Source: Symsagittifera roscoffensis (lineage: Eukaryota; Xenacoelomorpha; Acoela; Convolutidae). From it: a stretch of 64,000 nt of DNA. The position numbers and the translations under genes are program-made. The stretch covers positions 78,968,512 to 79,032,511 of the forward strand of contig NC_087064.1 of NCBI RefSeq assembly GCF_963678635.1, given 5' to 3'. Positions 1-12,900 of this stretch are shown piece after piece; positions within the stretch are counted from its first letter, which is position 1; each line of letters begins with the position of its first letter. The notes below the pieces were generated by a model. That model was given only the letters and a program-made list of their open reading frames with translations. It was not told where the DNA came from and did not search any database.

Positions 1-175
1 TGTTTGAATAGATTTTCCATCGTAGTCATTCGTCCTCTGTGTAAAAAATTATGCGTGCCTGCTGTTGAAAATCAATATGACTGAAATAAAAAAAGGAGCT
101 CCAAATTATCAAAATTGCGACTGAACTGTCGCCAAATGTAAGATAAGCGACTGTTCTGGGTTGTTTGGTGCACAA

Positions 176-665
176 TTAAGAGTGAACGTAGTGAGTACTC
201 TTATATAGTTCTTGCGTTTTTTTTTGTTTTTTTTTCAGGAAAAAGTCTTTAAGTTTGTTCACGCTCAATGTTGATTTTTCGCGGCTTGATTTGTGATTTC
301 TTTTTAAGTTCAGTGCATTTACATTGTTAAAAGGAAGGCAAACTCCACTATCGAACAGCAAAAGTGTAAAGGTCACGATCGTAAACGTGATCGACTTCTG
401 ATTTCAAAATGGAAGTTAATCAGATTTCTCTGCGAAATAAAAGTTTTACCTATTGATCCAGTTTTCTCAAATGGGGTTAATTTTAACAAAAAAGTGTCCA
501 TCATAAATTGTTCTACAAATTCAAAGAGCTTTAAGACCACCTATTTTTTTCTTCGAAATTCAAAAGTTGAATGCTCTTGAAAAAACAAGTCAGTTTTTTT
601 TCAGTTTCCTTGCGTTGATTACTCTTTTTCAACTGTCAGTTGGCTTATGTTTGGTATATAGCGAA
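176..665. repeat. Dispersed repeat family R1, copy 1
   Basis: AT-rich non-coding repeat that opens with a small hairpin (AAGAGT at 178-183, ACTCTT at 197-202) followed by TTATATAG. Recognisable blocks follow in order: a 'ggaaggcaaactc..ctatcgaacagcaaa' block, a 'ggtcacga' block, a 'tattgatccagttttctcaa' block and a 'cagttggct' block. The same blocks in the same order recur at 2370-2790, in part at 13390-13595 and 17510-17795, and head-only at 16724 and 20130. No protein is encoded; the ORFs here are not conserved between copies. It could be a MITE or a SINE-like element; the ends are not defined well enough to decide. Confidence 0.6.
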
Positions 666-684
666 AAGTTTTTGGCGTGTTTAG

Positions 685-903
685 TCTGGTGCATCAATAG
701 CCGACCAGCAACAACAGAGCAGTATCAGCAGCAGTAGCAGTGGGGGTGCCGGTGGGGATGTGCAGTTTGGGCTTTTAGTGCGACTGTTACGCATAGTACA
801 TATACTGGTCTCGCGATACATGGACTGTCTACTGATGGAGTGCGAGATATTCCTCAGCCATTTAGTCCGCTTTCTCCACTCGCAGTCACCGCAATGGCTC
901 AAG
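685..903 (+). CDS. MON2: MON2 exon 1 of window (HUS region)
   Basis: Acceptor TTTAG ends at 684 and the exon starts at TCT (685). It encodes a Gln/Ser-rich low-complexity stretch followed by the conserved 'LVRLLRIVHILVSRYM' and 'ECEIFLSHLVRFL' block. It ends with AAG at 903 before GTCAAT. Phase 0 at both ends. The 5' boundary is inferred only from the acceptor and from phase arithmetic. Confidence 0.85.
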
Positions 904-3900
904 GTCAATTCAACAGGCCATACATTATACATAAAAGGGCTCTAGTTTAAATACGTGCTGATATGAGGTTATTTGATTACTGGCATTTTGCCTTCAGCCG
1001 AAGTGAGCGCTGCAATAACAAGTTAGATAATCAGAAGGAAATCAAATGGAAAAATATTCAGTTGATTGTGTTGTTATGTTTACACTAGCCAGCTTGCGAG
1101 GCTAGTGTATTAGTACGGACCTCCTTTTTTCCAACCTAACTCGCAAATAAAATTGAATAATTGGAGGCCCTTTTGCTATAATCACGATCTGTAGCATTGG
1201 AAATTTCATTGAATCTGTTCTCTGCTTTACTTGTGGCTAAATAGATTGTTTAGCGTCAGTGCCTTAGTGTTTACTGCGTGAAACTCATAATCTCTAGGTA
1301 GCATGATCGAAACCGACGCGTAGTCGAATTTTTACTAATTCAAGGCATATTTCTATTTTTTTTCGCTTTATAGAGCTGCTTTTTTGTCGTGTTCTCGCTA
1401 GTGTTTGCGAAGCTCAGCTTCGCCTATGTATGCATGTAATTGCAGGTGCTGAGCTGTGAGATTGTGCACTATATCATTGCACAGCCGAGTCTGGTGAGTG
1501 GGATCTGTGAGAAGTATGACCTCAAGTCCTCCTCAACCAAAATATACGCAGACATCGTCACATCAATCGGACAGCTGGCACAAAACCAGTTCGCACTTTG
1601 CTACTCCACTTCTGCCAGCCAGACATCTGGCAACAACAGCGGCACCGCTACTATGGTGACCAGTGACGTGTCTTTCTTCTACAAAGGAGTCACCATCCCC
1701 ATTCTATGCAACCCACAAGGTCAGCTATAAAGTAAAACCCAGCCATCTAAGTAAGCAAACATGCCAACCACCAACAAGCAGATGATAAACAAATGACTTA
1801 CACTCACGCTAATACATGTGTGCTTCAAGGTATTCACAACTGTTAAGGCTTAACTAAGCAGGGAAAGGGGGGTAGTAGCAGCAAAGAGTGCCTGAGTGGC
1901 TAAGAAGCGCGCGGCCTTAAACACAAAGGTTGTGGGTTCGAATCCCACTTCGGTCACGGTCGGAAGGGTCCAAGTGTCATCCACCTTAAGGTGGGACCGG
2001 CTGAGGCAAAATGGATGACATATCTTTCTCTCCCACGGAAGCTGGGCCGGGGGCTATTGAAAAAAGGAGCAGAGTAAAATTTCGAAATTGATTTTCCGAG
2101 CATAAACATGAAAATGAAATTGTTCAGAGTAAAAACCTGTTTTTGAAAATTTTTGAAAACCTGAATTTGATGACTCTTTAGATTGGTATGTAAGTAATCA
2201 ACAATTATATGTAACTAATTGCAATTAATTGCAAGTAAAAAAATATAAGAATGTTAATTTTTAAACTATTTGCTTCAAGCGACAACTTGTAACCTTTTTA
2301 TTCTTCAACCGTCCCAGCTTACCTCAATAATTCCATTATTTTGTATCTGTTTAAGAGCCACATTACGTCATCGTGCTGAAGATTTTTTTCAGGAAAAGTT
2401 TCAGGAATTTTGTTCAGGCTCAAGTTTTCTGTTTCGCGGTTTGACTCAAATTTTTTTTAAAGTTCAGTTCATTGCCTTTGTTGGAAGGCAAACTCAACTA
2501 TCGAACAGCAAACGTCTAAAGGTCACGAAAATTGTGATCGACTTCTAGTTTCGAAAGTGGAATTAATATACAGATTTGCTAGCGAAAAAAAGTTGTATCT
2601 ATTGATCCAGTTTTCTCAAGTTGGGTTAATTTAATAAAAAAAAAGTGGTGGTCGTTGTTGTTCTTGAAATTCGAAAAGCTGTAATAGCATCATTTTTTTT
2701 CTTTAAAATTCGAAAGTTAAGATTTTTTTTGGAAGGCTTTTTTTGTGTTTACTTTGGCTGTATGTTGGCTATGTTTTTCCACAAAAGCTTAAATAACTGA
2801 TATTTTTATTATTTTCAAAAGTGAATCATAAAAACTCGTAATTTTATTTTTTAGACAAGCTGAGCTTTGTGAAATTTTACGAAGAAACTTTTTTAACCTA
2901 AGTCGAAAGTGATTTAATGGCTCATATTTCCAAGAATTTTATAGCATTTGTAGTTGGTTTTTTGGTGTCTAATGTTAGTTGATTTCGAGCTAGCGTGGCG
3001 CAGATATGAGGACACGAGATTCCGAATCTAGTAACTGAATATTAAGTTTCGGCTTATTGAACTCCGGCACATTAAATTCTTAATTTGCATGTGTCAATAA
3101 ATTGCGATCATCAAAAAAACTTAGTCTATATTTTTGTTCCGAATCCTGAAAGTGGGAAAGAACTTCTTCTCTGGGCGTTTTAGTTTTTTCCGCGCAAAAC
3201 CTGTGTCTGGAAAAACTGATTTGAAAACCGTAGCTAGTAGGCTTATATTAGGTCTTTTTGTCAGCTCTCATTTAAGCTGTGAACTCTCTCGTTCAGTCTA
3301 ATTATACTGCGTTTAAAAAGTTTCTTTAAGCGACTTCATGGGAAAAATTTAAAACATTTCTGCAAGTAAATCTTTAATATAAAGATTCGCGTTCGTATTT
3401 TGGTTGGAGAAAAGTTGATTTTGTGGCAAAACTATTCAAGCTGTCATATTTGATCAAATTTTCAACAATCGATGGGCATCCTTGTTCAGATGTTTAAACA
3501 CTTAGAATTAGGCAAAAGAATTTGATCTGTAATTGGATCTTGATATGTAATACCTGTGGAGCGAATAAAGCTGTAAACGTTAAATTGATTTGTTTTTGTT
3601 TCATCATATGGATAGCTTGCTTAAAAACTTGCAGAAGTCGGGCTTGGAACTTTTGGTGGCGTTGGAACCTACCACTTTTTGAAAGTATTTAAAGTTTTTC
3701 AAACCTTGTTTGAAGAGTTTGTTTAAGTACACTCAGAGCTTGCGAAGCGTAGTGTATCAGTACAAACCTTTTTTTCTAACCTAACTCACAAATAAAAGTG
3801 CTCATTAAAAGTGGTCACTTATTTGGTGGCACTTTGGCTATAATCACGATCTGTAGCATAAGACATTTCATAGCATCTGTTATCTGCTTTATTTGTTTGG

Positions 3901-6900
3901 CTGTTATTTGTGATCTATTAAGCGTCCGTGGCTGAGTGGTTAGTGAGTGAGACTCATCATAATCTCTAGGTTGCAGATCGTATCCGAGACGTAGCTGATA
4001 TTTTACTAATTCGAGGCTTATTTCCACTCTTTCTTATTGCACTTTATAGAGCTACTTTTTTTCCTGTTCTCGCTAGTGTTTGCAAAGCGAACCATTGCCT
4101 CAGTGTAATTTGTGTTTACAAAAATTTCAAGCTATTGATCGAACTTGGAAAACTAAGGTTATTTTAATAAATGACTGGCTTATTTGTTCAAAATGCCGTC
4201 GATATTTTGAATAGCTTGGTTGCGTTACTTGATTATGTGTTGAAGTAATTAACGATACCCGACTCATTTTCGAGATTTCAACCGTCATAGTGTTTCATTG
4301 AAAAATTTTGTTTAGAAGAAACTAATAAATCTGCAGTTGAGTTGATGTATAAATTGCTGCACGGAAAGTTGCTTCAAACTTAAGTCTGTATGGATAGATA
4401 GTTTGCTTACGCTCTTAGTGGAAAGGACAGCTCGAGGAATGCACTCTAAGCTTTGTAATTGAACTTAAGTTAAATCAATGGTGTAATTTATGGATAGACT
4501 GCTTAGAAAGCTCTTTTTTTTTTAAAAAAGTTATCAACCTAATCTAGGAACAATTCAAAATTTCATTGTTCAATGAGCTTTTTAAAAATATATAGGAAAA
4601 AAATCTTGTGCAATTTGGTCAGAAGTGTCGAAAATTATGATTCTTGAATTGCGATTAATTGATAGAATGAGAAAATCACAGCTGAATAAGAAAATCAAGA
4701 GTTGAATTGATTGCTGTTCGTAATCATTTACTAAAAGAAAAACAGTGAGAGTCGATTTGGAAACTGTTCCAGAAGTTCCACGATTTCAATAGATTACGAT
4801 TGGACCCAAAGCAAATAGAAAGATTTCAACAACGTTTGTTTTACAGAATAAATCGAAACTTACGAAAAATTCTACTAAATTCAATCGAAACTCACGAAAC
4901 TACTCAATATAAGTCAGTTACATATGCTGGAGAGTACTCCTTTGTTGCTGTCACGTTTATGTGACTTCATTCAAGTTATCTGAGTTTTTCTTACAGTTAT
5001 GCTCTTGAGATGAAGTGAGTAACAGGATGAGATATCCGAAATGAATCAAGCACACGCTGTCTAATGAAAAATAATTTTCCAACCCATTTTTATCGACATT
5101 CGCGTCTCTTAGGTACTTGAAAATTCAAGTATAGGGGATTTGCGCACAAAGAAGCCTCCGATCAGAAGCACAAATCCCCTGCCATTGATCAAACGGCTAA
5201 AGAGCCTTGTTTCTTCATAGTACATGCAAGTGAAGGCCTGTTAAATCTATAGGCAAGTTAATGAAAATGCTTCTAAAATATTACAAGGATTTGTGTGTTG
5301 ATTAGTGTGCTAATAGATAAAATTAGATCTCGAATAGATCAAATTAAATTCTTGATTGTGTGAATATCTGAATTTGGAGTAACCTCTTTGAGTATTGATG
5401 AGACAAATCAAACTTTAAAATTCAACTAGAGATAATTCGATGCTTCTTCAGATGAATGGTTTCTTAAAATCTTCAAAATGATTCTAGGTATCAAAATGGA
5501 ACGAACTTGTTTCAAGAAAGATTTGATTATTTTCCTCTTTTTTTTGGGCCAACGAGGCATTATTTTTAAAAATTATTTCATTTCAAGAAAATTTTTTGTT
5601 TTCAGGATTCTGATTGTCATTTGGTTTCATGTTTTTCCGACCAAATGAAAAATGTGGAGGAACTTTGTCTTCGGGTGTTTTCGTTTTTTAATGCTTTTTT
5701 TGTTTTCAAAGCAAAATCAGGTACCACGAATAATCAGCGGACTGGGTTTGGGTGATATATCTTATTAAAGAATTTCCATTCGTGATTCGAACGACATAAA
5801 AAACAGGTTTGAAATTTTTGTTGTTATTTCGAGCTAATAAGGTAAGCTTCCAGGCTTACAATAGCTTATTTATGCTTTCTTTAAGCCATGAAAACGTTGT
5901 TTCATTCGAGTAAAGTTAGCTTGTGGAGTTTTTAGCGCCATTTTGGGAATAAAAAATTACTGCAAAAATTAAGACGTTTTGAATTTTTCTTACGATTTGT
6001 TTGTTCCTTTATCTAGTCATTTTTCTATAAAAACTGTTTTCCTATCGGTCTATTTTACTATGACTGCTGAATATACCTAAGTTCTATTTTTTCGTTCACA
6101 ACTTACGTTTCACACCACGCAACTAATTTGAAAAAACTTTTTTAATTATTTTATCATGAACATGTTAGTGTCCCATTAACTCTCGTGAATTGTCAGAGCT
6201 TCATAGCTTTTTTGTGGAGTGCAGTTTTTCTTCAGTGTTACTTACTTGAGTAGAAATCCTTGAATTTGTCCGATTCGAGTTTTCACTTGCTTGAAGAGTG
6301 TTGTTCAGGGACCAGTATGAAGAATATGTACGTGGATGGGATGGACAGGAGTGACATGCCATCTATTCCGGAGTCATACTCGGTGTCGCTCTCCTACATA
6401 TGTGTGCTGGACATTGTGCGCAGTCTCAATCACATATTCGCAGAACAACTTACCCCACACATCAGCGCCACAACAGCAACAGACATCCAGAGGGAGGGAG
6501 AGAAAGATGAAGATGGTGGGCTTGCGGTGGAGGGTTACAGTGAGCAGGACGTGTCCCAGCAGCAGCAGACACCTTTGGTGCAAGTGGTAGCTGGGGAAAA
6601 TGGGACAGGCAGGTTGAGCTTTTCCCAGCTGGTGGATGGAGAGAGGAAGCGACTGCTGCATGAGTTGGTGGCATCTTCCTGGCTCGGAATCATGCCCCCT
6701 CTCTGTCTCTTCCTAGAAGCTGCTTCAGACCAGCCGGTGGTGGACACTGTGCTCAAGGCATTCCAGGTACTCGACTGCATTCATTGCCCCTGCCCTCTAG
6801 TTCCTGTACCGCTCCAAACTAGCGCACTCCTTATACACGAAACTGAACATATCTGTGAACTTTTATATTCGAAAGACAGCTGAATAAATTCCTCTATAGA

Positions 6901-9900
6901 ATAATTTTTTCACTGTTATACCATGCTCCTAACTGACTCTGATTTTTGATTTTTTGCAGATCTTAGTGAAGTTGTCGGGCGAAATTGGACTGGTGAGTTC
7001 GAGGGATGCATTCATAGCATATCTGTGCAAGGCGTGTCTGCCCTCAAGCTATGCGCCCCTCTTCCTAGAGAGCTTTGATGTTTCCAACAACACTCCACAG
7101 AGCATAGCTGCCTTGTTCAAGTTTACGGAGGAAAACAAGAATGCCAACTCGCAGATTGTGGCCATCAGCCACGCACTGGCTGTGCCTGGACGCACCTCTC
7201 CCCAGAATGTGTCACTGACTTCAAAGAACCTGCAGTGTATGAATGCCGTGCTGCGTGTGACTGCGGAACACGGGGCTAGCTTCGACACCTCGTGGAACTT
7301 CGTGCTGAAGACGCTTGAACACTTTGTGTGGATACTGTGTCTGAAGCCATCCACGGGTGGCCTCCTGAAAGCGGCCACCTCAATGGGCGAGAAGTCGAAT
7401 ACGGTGATCACGGCTGTCGCCCTCAGCGAGATCCCCGACCTCACCATGCGGCTGTCTAAAGTGTTCACGTCTACCAAGGACCTGGAAAAGGAACAGCTGG
7501 ATCACGTCATAGGTGCTCTGATCTCTATCTCCAATTGTGCACTACAGTCGGCGGCTAGTATGAAGGAACCCTCTTTGTTTGGACCGGCTAAGCTGCTGGA
7601 GACTGGGCTGGTCAATTTGTTCCGAGTAGATTGTCTTTGGGACACTCTCTCCTCCCACTTCCTGCAGCTGTGTCGCAACGGTAACGCCTACTTGAGGTGC
7701 TATGCCGCAGACGCCTTCACCCAGCTGGTGAGGAGTGCTCTCTGCCACAACATCAGAACTGAGCAGCAGACCGGTGACCAGAAGCTGCAGTTGGACTTAC
7801 TCAATCCACTCTCCAGCATGTGCACGATTCACTACCCGGATGTGCGACTAAAGCAGCTGGAATGTGTGCACCAGATCCTGCAGACAAACGGACAGCAACT
7901 GGTTTGTGGCTGGCCAATTCTGCTGCAGGTGATTGAGTCATTCGACGTGGAGCCTTCGTGCGATGGACTGGTCAAAACAGCCTTCGTGAGTCTTCAACTG
8001 GTGGTCAGTGATTTTCTGCATTCACTCCCTGCCAGTTCCCTTCTGCAGTGTATCAACGCGGCCTCCAAATTTGGCAACCAGCGGGTGGAGCTGAACATCA
8101 GCCTGACTGCAGTAGAGATCCTTTGGAATGTGTCTGATTACATTTTCAACAACTACAAAAGCATAGAGGCCGATCTGGGGAAAGACAAGCAGGCGAGTCA
8201 CACGCAGAAGGTAAATGACTACATTCTTGCCCTATTCGTTAAACTGGCAGACTTGTGTTGCGACGAGAGACCTCCAGTGCGCAAAAGTGCGGCGCAGACT
8301 CTCTTTGGCACCATAAATGTACATAGCTCTTCGATGGACGTCCACTTCTGGCACACTGTCGTCTGGACAGTCCTGTTCACCCTGCTGACGGAGGTGAGCA
8401 AGAGCTACACGGTGGCGTGTGCGGATGTGGTAAAGAAAGACCTGCTGGTGCACCACTCGCGCGACACTCCAGAGAAGCAGTGGTCGGAGACTGTCGTCTT
8501 GTGTCTCAGCGGAGTCTGTAAAATATTTGTCTCTTTTCATCACACTCTCTTTAATGTCTCTGGCTTCGAGGAGATTTGGAAGACGCTCACTAATGAACTG
8601 CGCCAGTTTTGCGCGTTATGCAAGAACAATGAAGTGACTAATGCGGCTATTAAGTGTTTCCAGGATCTGGTCGAAGTCTTGGGAACAGTTAGCAATGACG
8701 TCAAGCTGTGGACTCCTATTTGGGCCGCTTGGGTGGGGATGGGAAAAGAATTGTTAGCGCCTACTAATCTCCCTGCGAACTCGGCAAACTTGAAAAAATC
8801 TCTTTTTGTTCCTAGTCAACAGTTTCTGACAATTTACGTAACTCAATTTGTCCCTATTTTTAAAGCTCTCAAAAAAGTGTTTACCAAAAACGATCTAGAG
8901 AGTTTTGGGCTCTATTTGACTGCCACCGTCTCCATTCCGTTGCCAGGGGACTCAACTGCAATTTTCATGCTGGCGTCTAACCCAGATTGCAACGGGATGA
9001 GTCCACTGCAGACGACGGTGATCAACTGTCTCACCACCACCGCCTCCCACATTCTTGACGGTTCACCTCCCGGCGGAGGTGGAAGCAACCAAGACTGGCC
9101 TCTGCTGCCGACACTATACGCTCTACTGAACAATTTGTCCACGTTCGCCTGTGAGGTGCCCCCTTTCGGAGGAGGCGGGAACCCAGGAGTGAAGACGAGG
9201 ATAATCGATCTGAATGTGCCTGCGACCTACAGGGCGAGTGCAAATGCGAACAGCAATAGCAGTGGCCATGAGTTGGTCCAGGTCAGCTGCACTGTGTTCT
9301 CGGAGAAGTGTCTGCGTCTGGTGGTGGAGCTGTACGCTAAGACTCATTCCAGCACACGAGTTGTGAAGGAGAAGATCATGCAGAGAATAGTGGCTGCCTG
9401 TAGGAGACCCCTGGCCATGAAGTATGCTTGCAGCTCCAAATCCACCTGGAAGTGTGCACTTGCAGCTTTAATGAAGGTCAGTAGCAGTGTGTAAGCTATC
9501 ACACTATAACTGCCCTTTCCAGCAACACAAAAAACTAAAAAATTATCAATTAACTCCTTACAGTCTCTATGTTAATCTACCACTGTTTCTGGTTCATGTA
9601 AAATTGTTTTGTCCAGAAACATTTCAAAACCAGAATCAGAGTTTCAAAACCGGCCGCATCCACCTGAGGTGTTGTTGTTTTTTATCAGACTAGTCGTGCA
9701 ATTCTTGTGTAAAAACTGACCATTGTACGTGATAGTGATTGATTGAAAAAATGAGGAGGCCGGTCTTGGTCAATGAAAAAATGGTCGAAGAACGACTAGC
9801 CTAAGAACAGAACAAACGAAAAAGTACTTGGCTGTTTGAAAATTTGGTCTTGAGTGTATTCGTTGGAAAACTAAGGATCTCAGCAAGGCCCTCATAAAGG

Positions 9901-12900
9901 TTTATTTTACTCATAAAAAAAGAACTAAAAGCTTTGTTAAGCTCTTTAGTCAAAATTGACTGAAAATTCACCACTTTTTATTTAGTGAGAGAATATACGT
10001 ATACAGTAGTTAACTCGCGAGGATCCAACACGAGCCTGGAAAAACAAAAAACACAAGGATCAAAATACTAACCTTTATGAAAAAAATGATTTTCATGTAA
10101 ATCGGAATTATCTCTCAGAAAACATTTCTTAATTATATACTGTATTTATTAATTTCGTTTATCTTTAATTGTTTTTACACAAGCAATGCTTGTGTTATAG
10201 TATGAACTATTTTTTTTTCCAAGCTAAGTCGCAAATATGGTTGCGATAAAATGTGATCATTTTGAAAGAGTTCATTTTAGGGGCGCAGAGACAATTCAGC
10301 CACAGACAATTCAGCCGATTTAAAATACAGACAATTCAGCCAAAAAAATTCAGACAATTCGGCCTATTTAGATTAAAGAGACTAGATAAAAGGAAAATTT
10401 AAAACTTTGCTAATTTGATTAGAGTCCGAAGGCTTTCAACGCTTTAACAAAGAAATGTGAAACATCAAATAACAATTTTCAAAGATCAAAACAAACTTGC
10501 TACGCATAAAGCTTTAAGAAATATGTACATTGAAGGTACAAAGTTTTAAATACTTCTGTATATGGTCTCGATTGTAGTTTTTTGCGTTTTGAACGAGTTT
10601 CTCATTGGCGAGTGTATACTTGGGCCTCGGTTTTCTAATAACATCACCGGACATCAGTCTCTCTACATTTATTTCGGCGTTTTTTTGCTCATCTTTGAAA
10701 CGTGTGATCAGCTTGGGGAGGGCGGGGTGCTTTGTCGACACGAATTTATTGAAGCTGCCATTCCATGCCTCCAATGCATTGTTCGTACGAGGTTCACCGC
10801 TGAGCACCTGATTGAAAACGTTCCAATCGGCAATGTCAAATTTTGGTTTGACGCGTCTATTCCCTCGACAGGCGCCAATATAGGTGTCTTCAAAATAGTC
10901 CGATAGGGATCCTCTTTTCGGAGAGCCTCAAAAGCGGAAATAACGTCGTCAGCGGGAACGAATGCCAAGCAAATCATTTTTTTGACATTCAGCCGAAACT
11001 CATCATCGTCCATGTACTTGCGCGTCAATCCAAGTTTTTGTACATTGCGCCATACTGCCTGGCCTAGATGGAAGAATCAGAATTGAATTTCTGTATCAGG
11101 CTGCATTTTCCTTATGGCGTTGCGAACAGCGGCTTCAAAATCAATGACTACTTTTTTTCCAAATTGCTCTAATCAGCCAAAAAGTTTTTCATATGTGTCT
11201 TGGGTCTTGTTGGGCAGCAGAGCATACACCAAGGGTATAAATGCATTTTCGATTACAACATGAATAGTATAAACTTGGTAAAAGACATCTGGTGCCACTG
11301 AAAACGTTCCATCGCAATGACAGATTTCCGACTGAGAAAGCAAATCAAGCGCTGGTAATGTTGCAAAAACTAAAACTCGACTGTCCGACTTACCAGAATC
11401 GAAATACAGGAACGTATCACCGCTGTGTGTGAGTTTGAGAGGTTCAGGAATTTCGTCGACGCTCTCAAGGTTTTTTGGTTTTGGCATTGTTTCTAAGGCT
11501 TGCTGCCTGATTCGGTTTATACTCCGAAGAGATGTTAAGTAACTCAGTATTGTAGGCGCTGCATAAAGAGGCAGGTCAATTTGGGCGTTGAAGACAATCT
11601 GTCGTGGAGCGTTACCAGTTTTCGCGGCTCTTTCTCGAACTTCGTTAGCAAAGTTCTTAGCTTGAATTTTTGAGGGGCTCGGGAGCATGCTCGGTTTTTA
11701 AGGTGAGTTCTTGCTGTTCGTCCAAATAACCCACTGCTCTGCAATTTCCAAATGTAAGCAGAGGTGGAAAAGCGTCCGGAAAACACAAAAGCTGGTTTAA
11801 TGTCGAAGATGCTGCAGGGAAACAACGTGTATTGAGTGGAGTCAGTAAGAAGACTAAAGACCTAAGCACGAAACCAATGCTGTGTCATTGAACCAGGTGA
11901 TAAGTGAAGTTAACATCTCAGAAATCAACAACACAGTAAATTCAGACCAAATAATAGAGGCACGACTGAAAGAGCTAAAAAAAATTCGGACAGTTTCAAG
12001 GTTTAAAATAAACTTTCGCATTGTGAATAAACAAACATAACCGCTAGATGGGTAGATACCGTGAAAACAAGTTACATTCGTCTTATTTTCAACTCTAGGC
12101 TATTTGTTCGTGGCTTTGAAGAAATTGAAAAGCCACAATCCGATTCTCCAACTGCTAGTAAGGACTCTTTCAGGATATTACTGACATTATCTGCCACGAA
12201 AAAAATGGGAATCACAGTCGTTAGATGTCAAAGCAGCTTTTTGGCTTGGGAGTGATATTGCCCGAGACCTATTTTGCCGTCTAAAGAAGCAGAAAACGAA
12301 AATTTTCTTTGGAAGCTGAGAAAGGTGGTGTCCGGTTTGTCAGACGGGTCTAGAAACTTGTATTTTCCCTGAAAGATGAGTTACAGGCGAGCGGATGTGA
12401 AATGTCTACGATTGATCCGGCTGTCTTCAGATGCGTACAAAATGTTTCCCTCACAGGACTTCTTTTGGTTCATGTTGACTATGTTTTTTGGAGCAGTACC
12501 CAAAGTTTTGAAAGAAACGTTGTTCAGAGAATACGGAACAAGTTTTTGATTAGCACGGAAAAGTATCAAACTTTAATATACATCGGAGTTTACGTTGAAG
12601 TGCAAGCAAATAGTATTAAACTCTACCAAGAAAATTACGTCCAAGAACTTAAGTCAGTTAATCTACCGTATGAACGATGTAAATTTGCCGGCAGTGATAT
12701 CACGTCAAAGGAATTTACCTTATTGAGGCATCATGTTGGTTAACTAAATTATCTCGCTTCAATGATAAGGCCGGATATAGCGTTCGACGCGCTAGAGCTC
12801 ACGATTTCCGTCAGAAACGCCACAATCGACGTTTTTAAAAAAAAAATAGAAAAAATTATTGCCAAAGCTAAACAAAATTCTTATTACATTTTAAATTCTG

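Larger units (their letters stand above)
1720..6308 (+). other. MON2 intron 2 of window (4.6 kb), repeat-rich
   Basis: No coding sequence. It contains a tRNA-like SINE (1884-2060), R1 copy 2 (2370-2790), a weak tRNA-box-like fragment near 2985-3050 ('tggcgcagatatgagg') and family A copy 2 (3727-4112). From 4113 to 6308 the sequence is AT-rich with no recognisable gene. A small imperfect hairpin lies at 5133-5180 (AGGGGATTTG and CAAATCCCCT arms), just after a short palindrome at 5115-5130. Confidence 0.7.

Noticed and set aside
1884-1960. A tRNA-Leu/Ser gene on +
   Set aside because: The A and B boxes and T arm are good, but the acceptor stem and anticodon arm do not pair and the sequence continues into a SINE body with an A-rich tail.
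9487-9693. 68-residue ORF directly after MON2 exon 4
   Set aside because: The MON2 frame is spliced out at 9476 and continues at 13950; this ORF is intron sequence without similarity to MON2.
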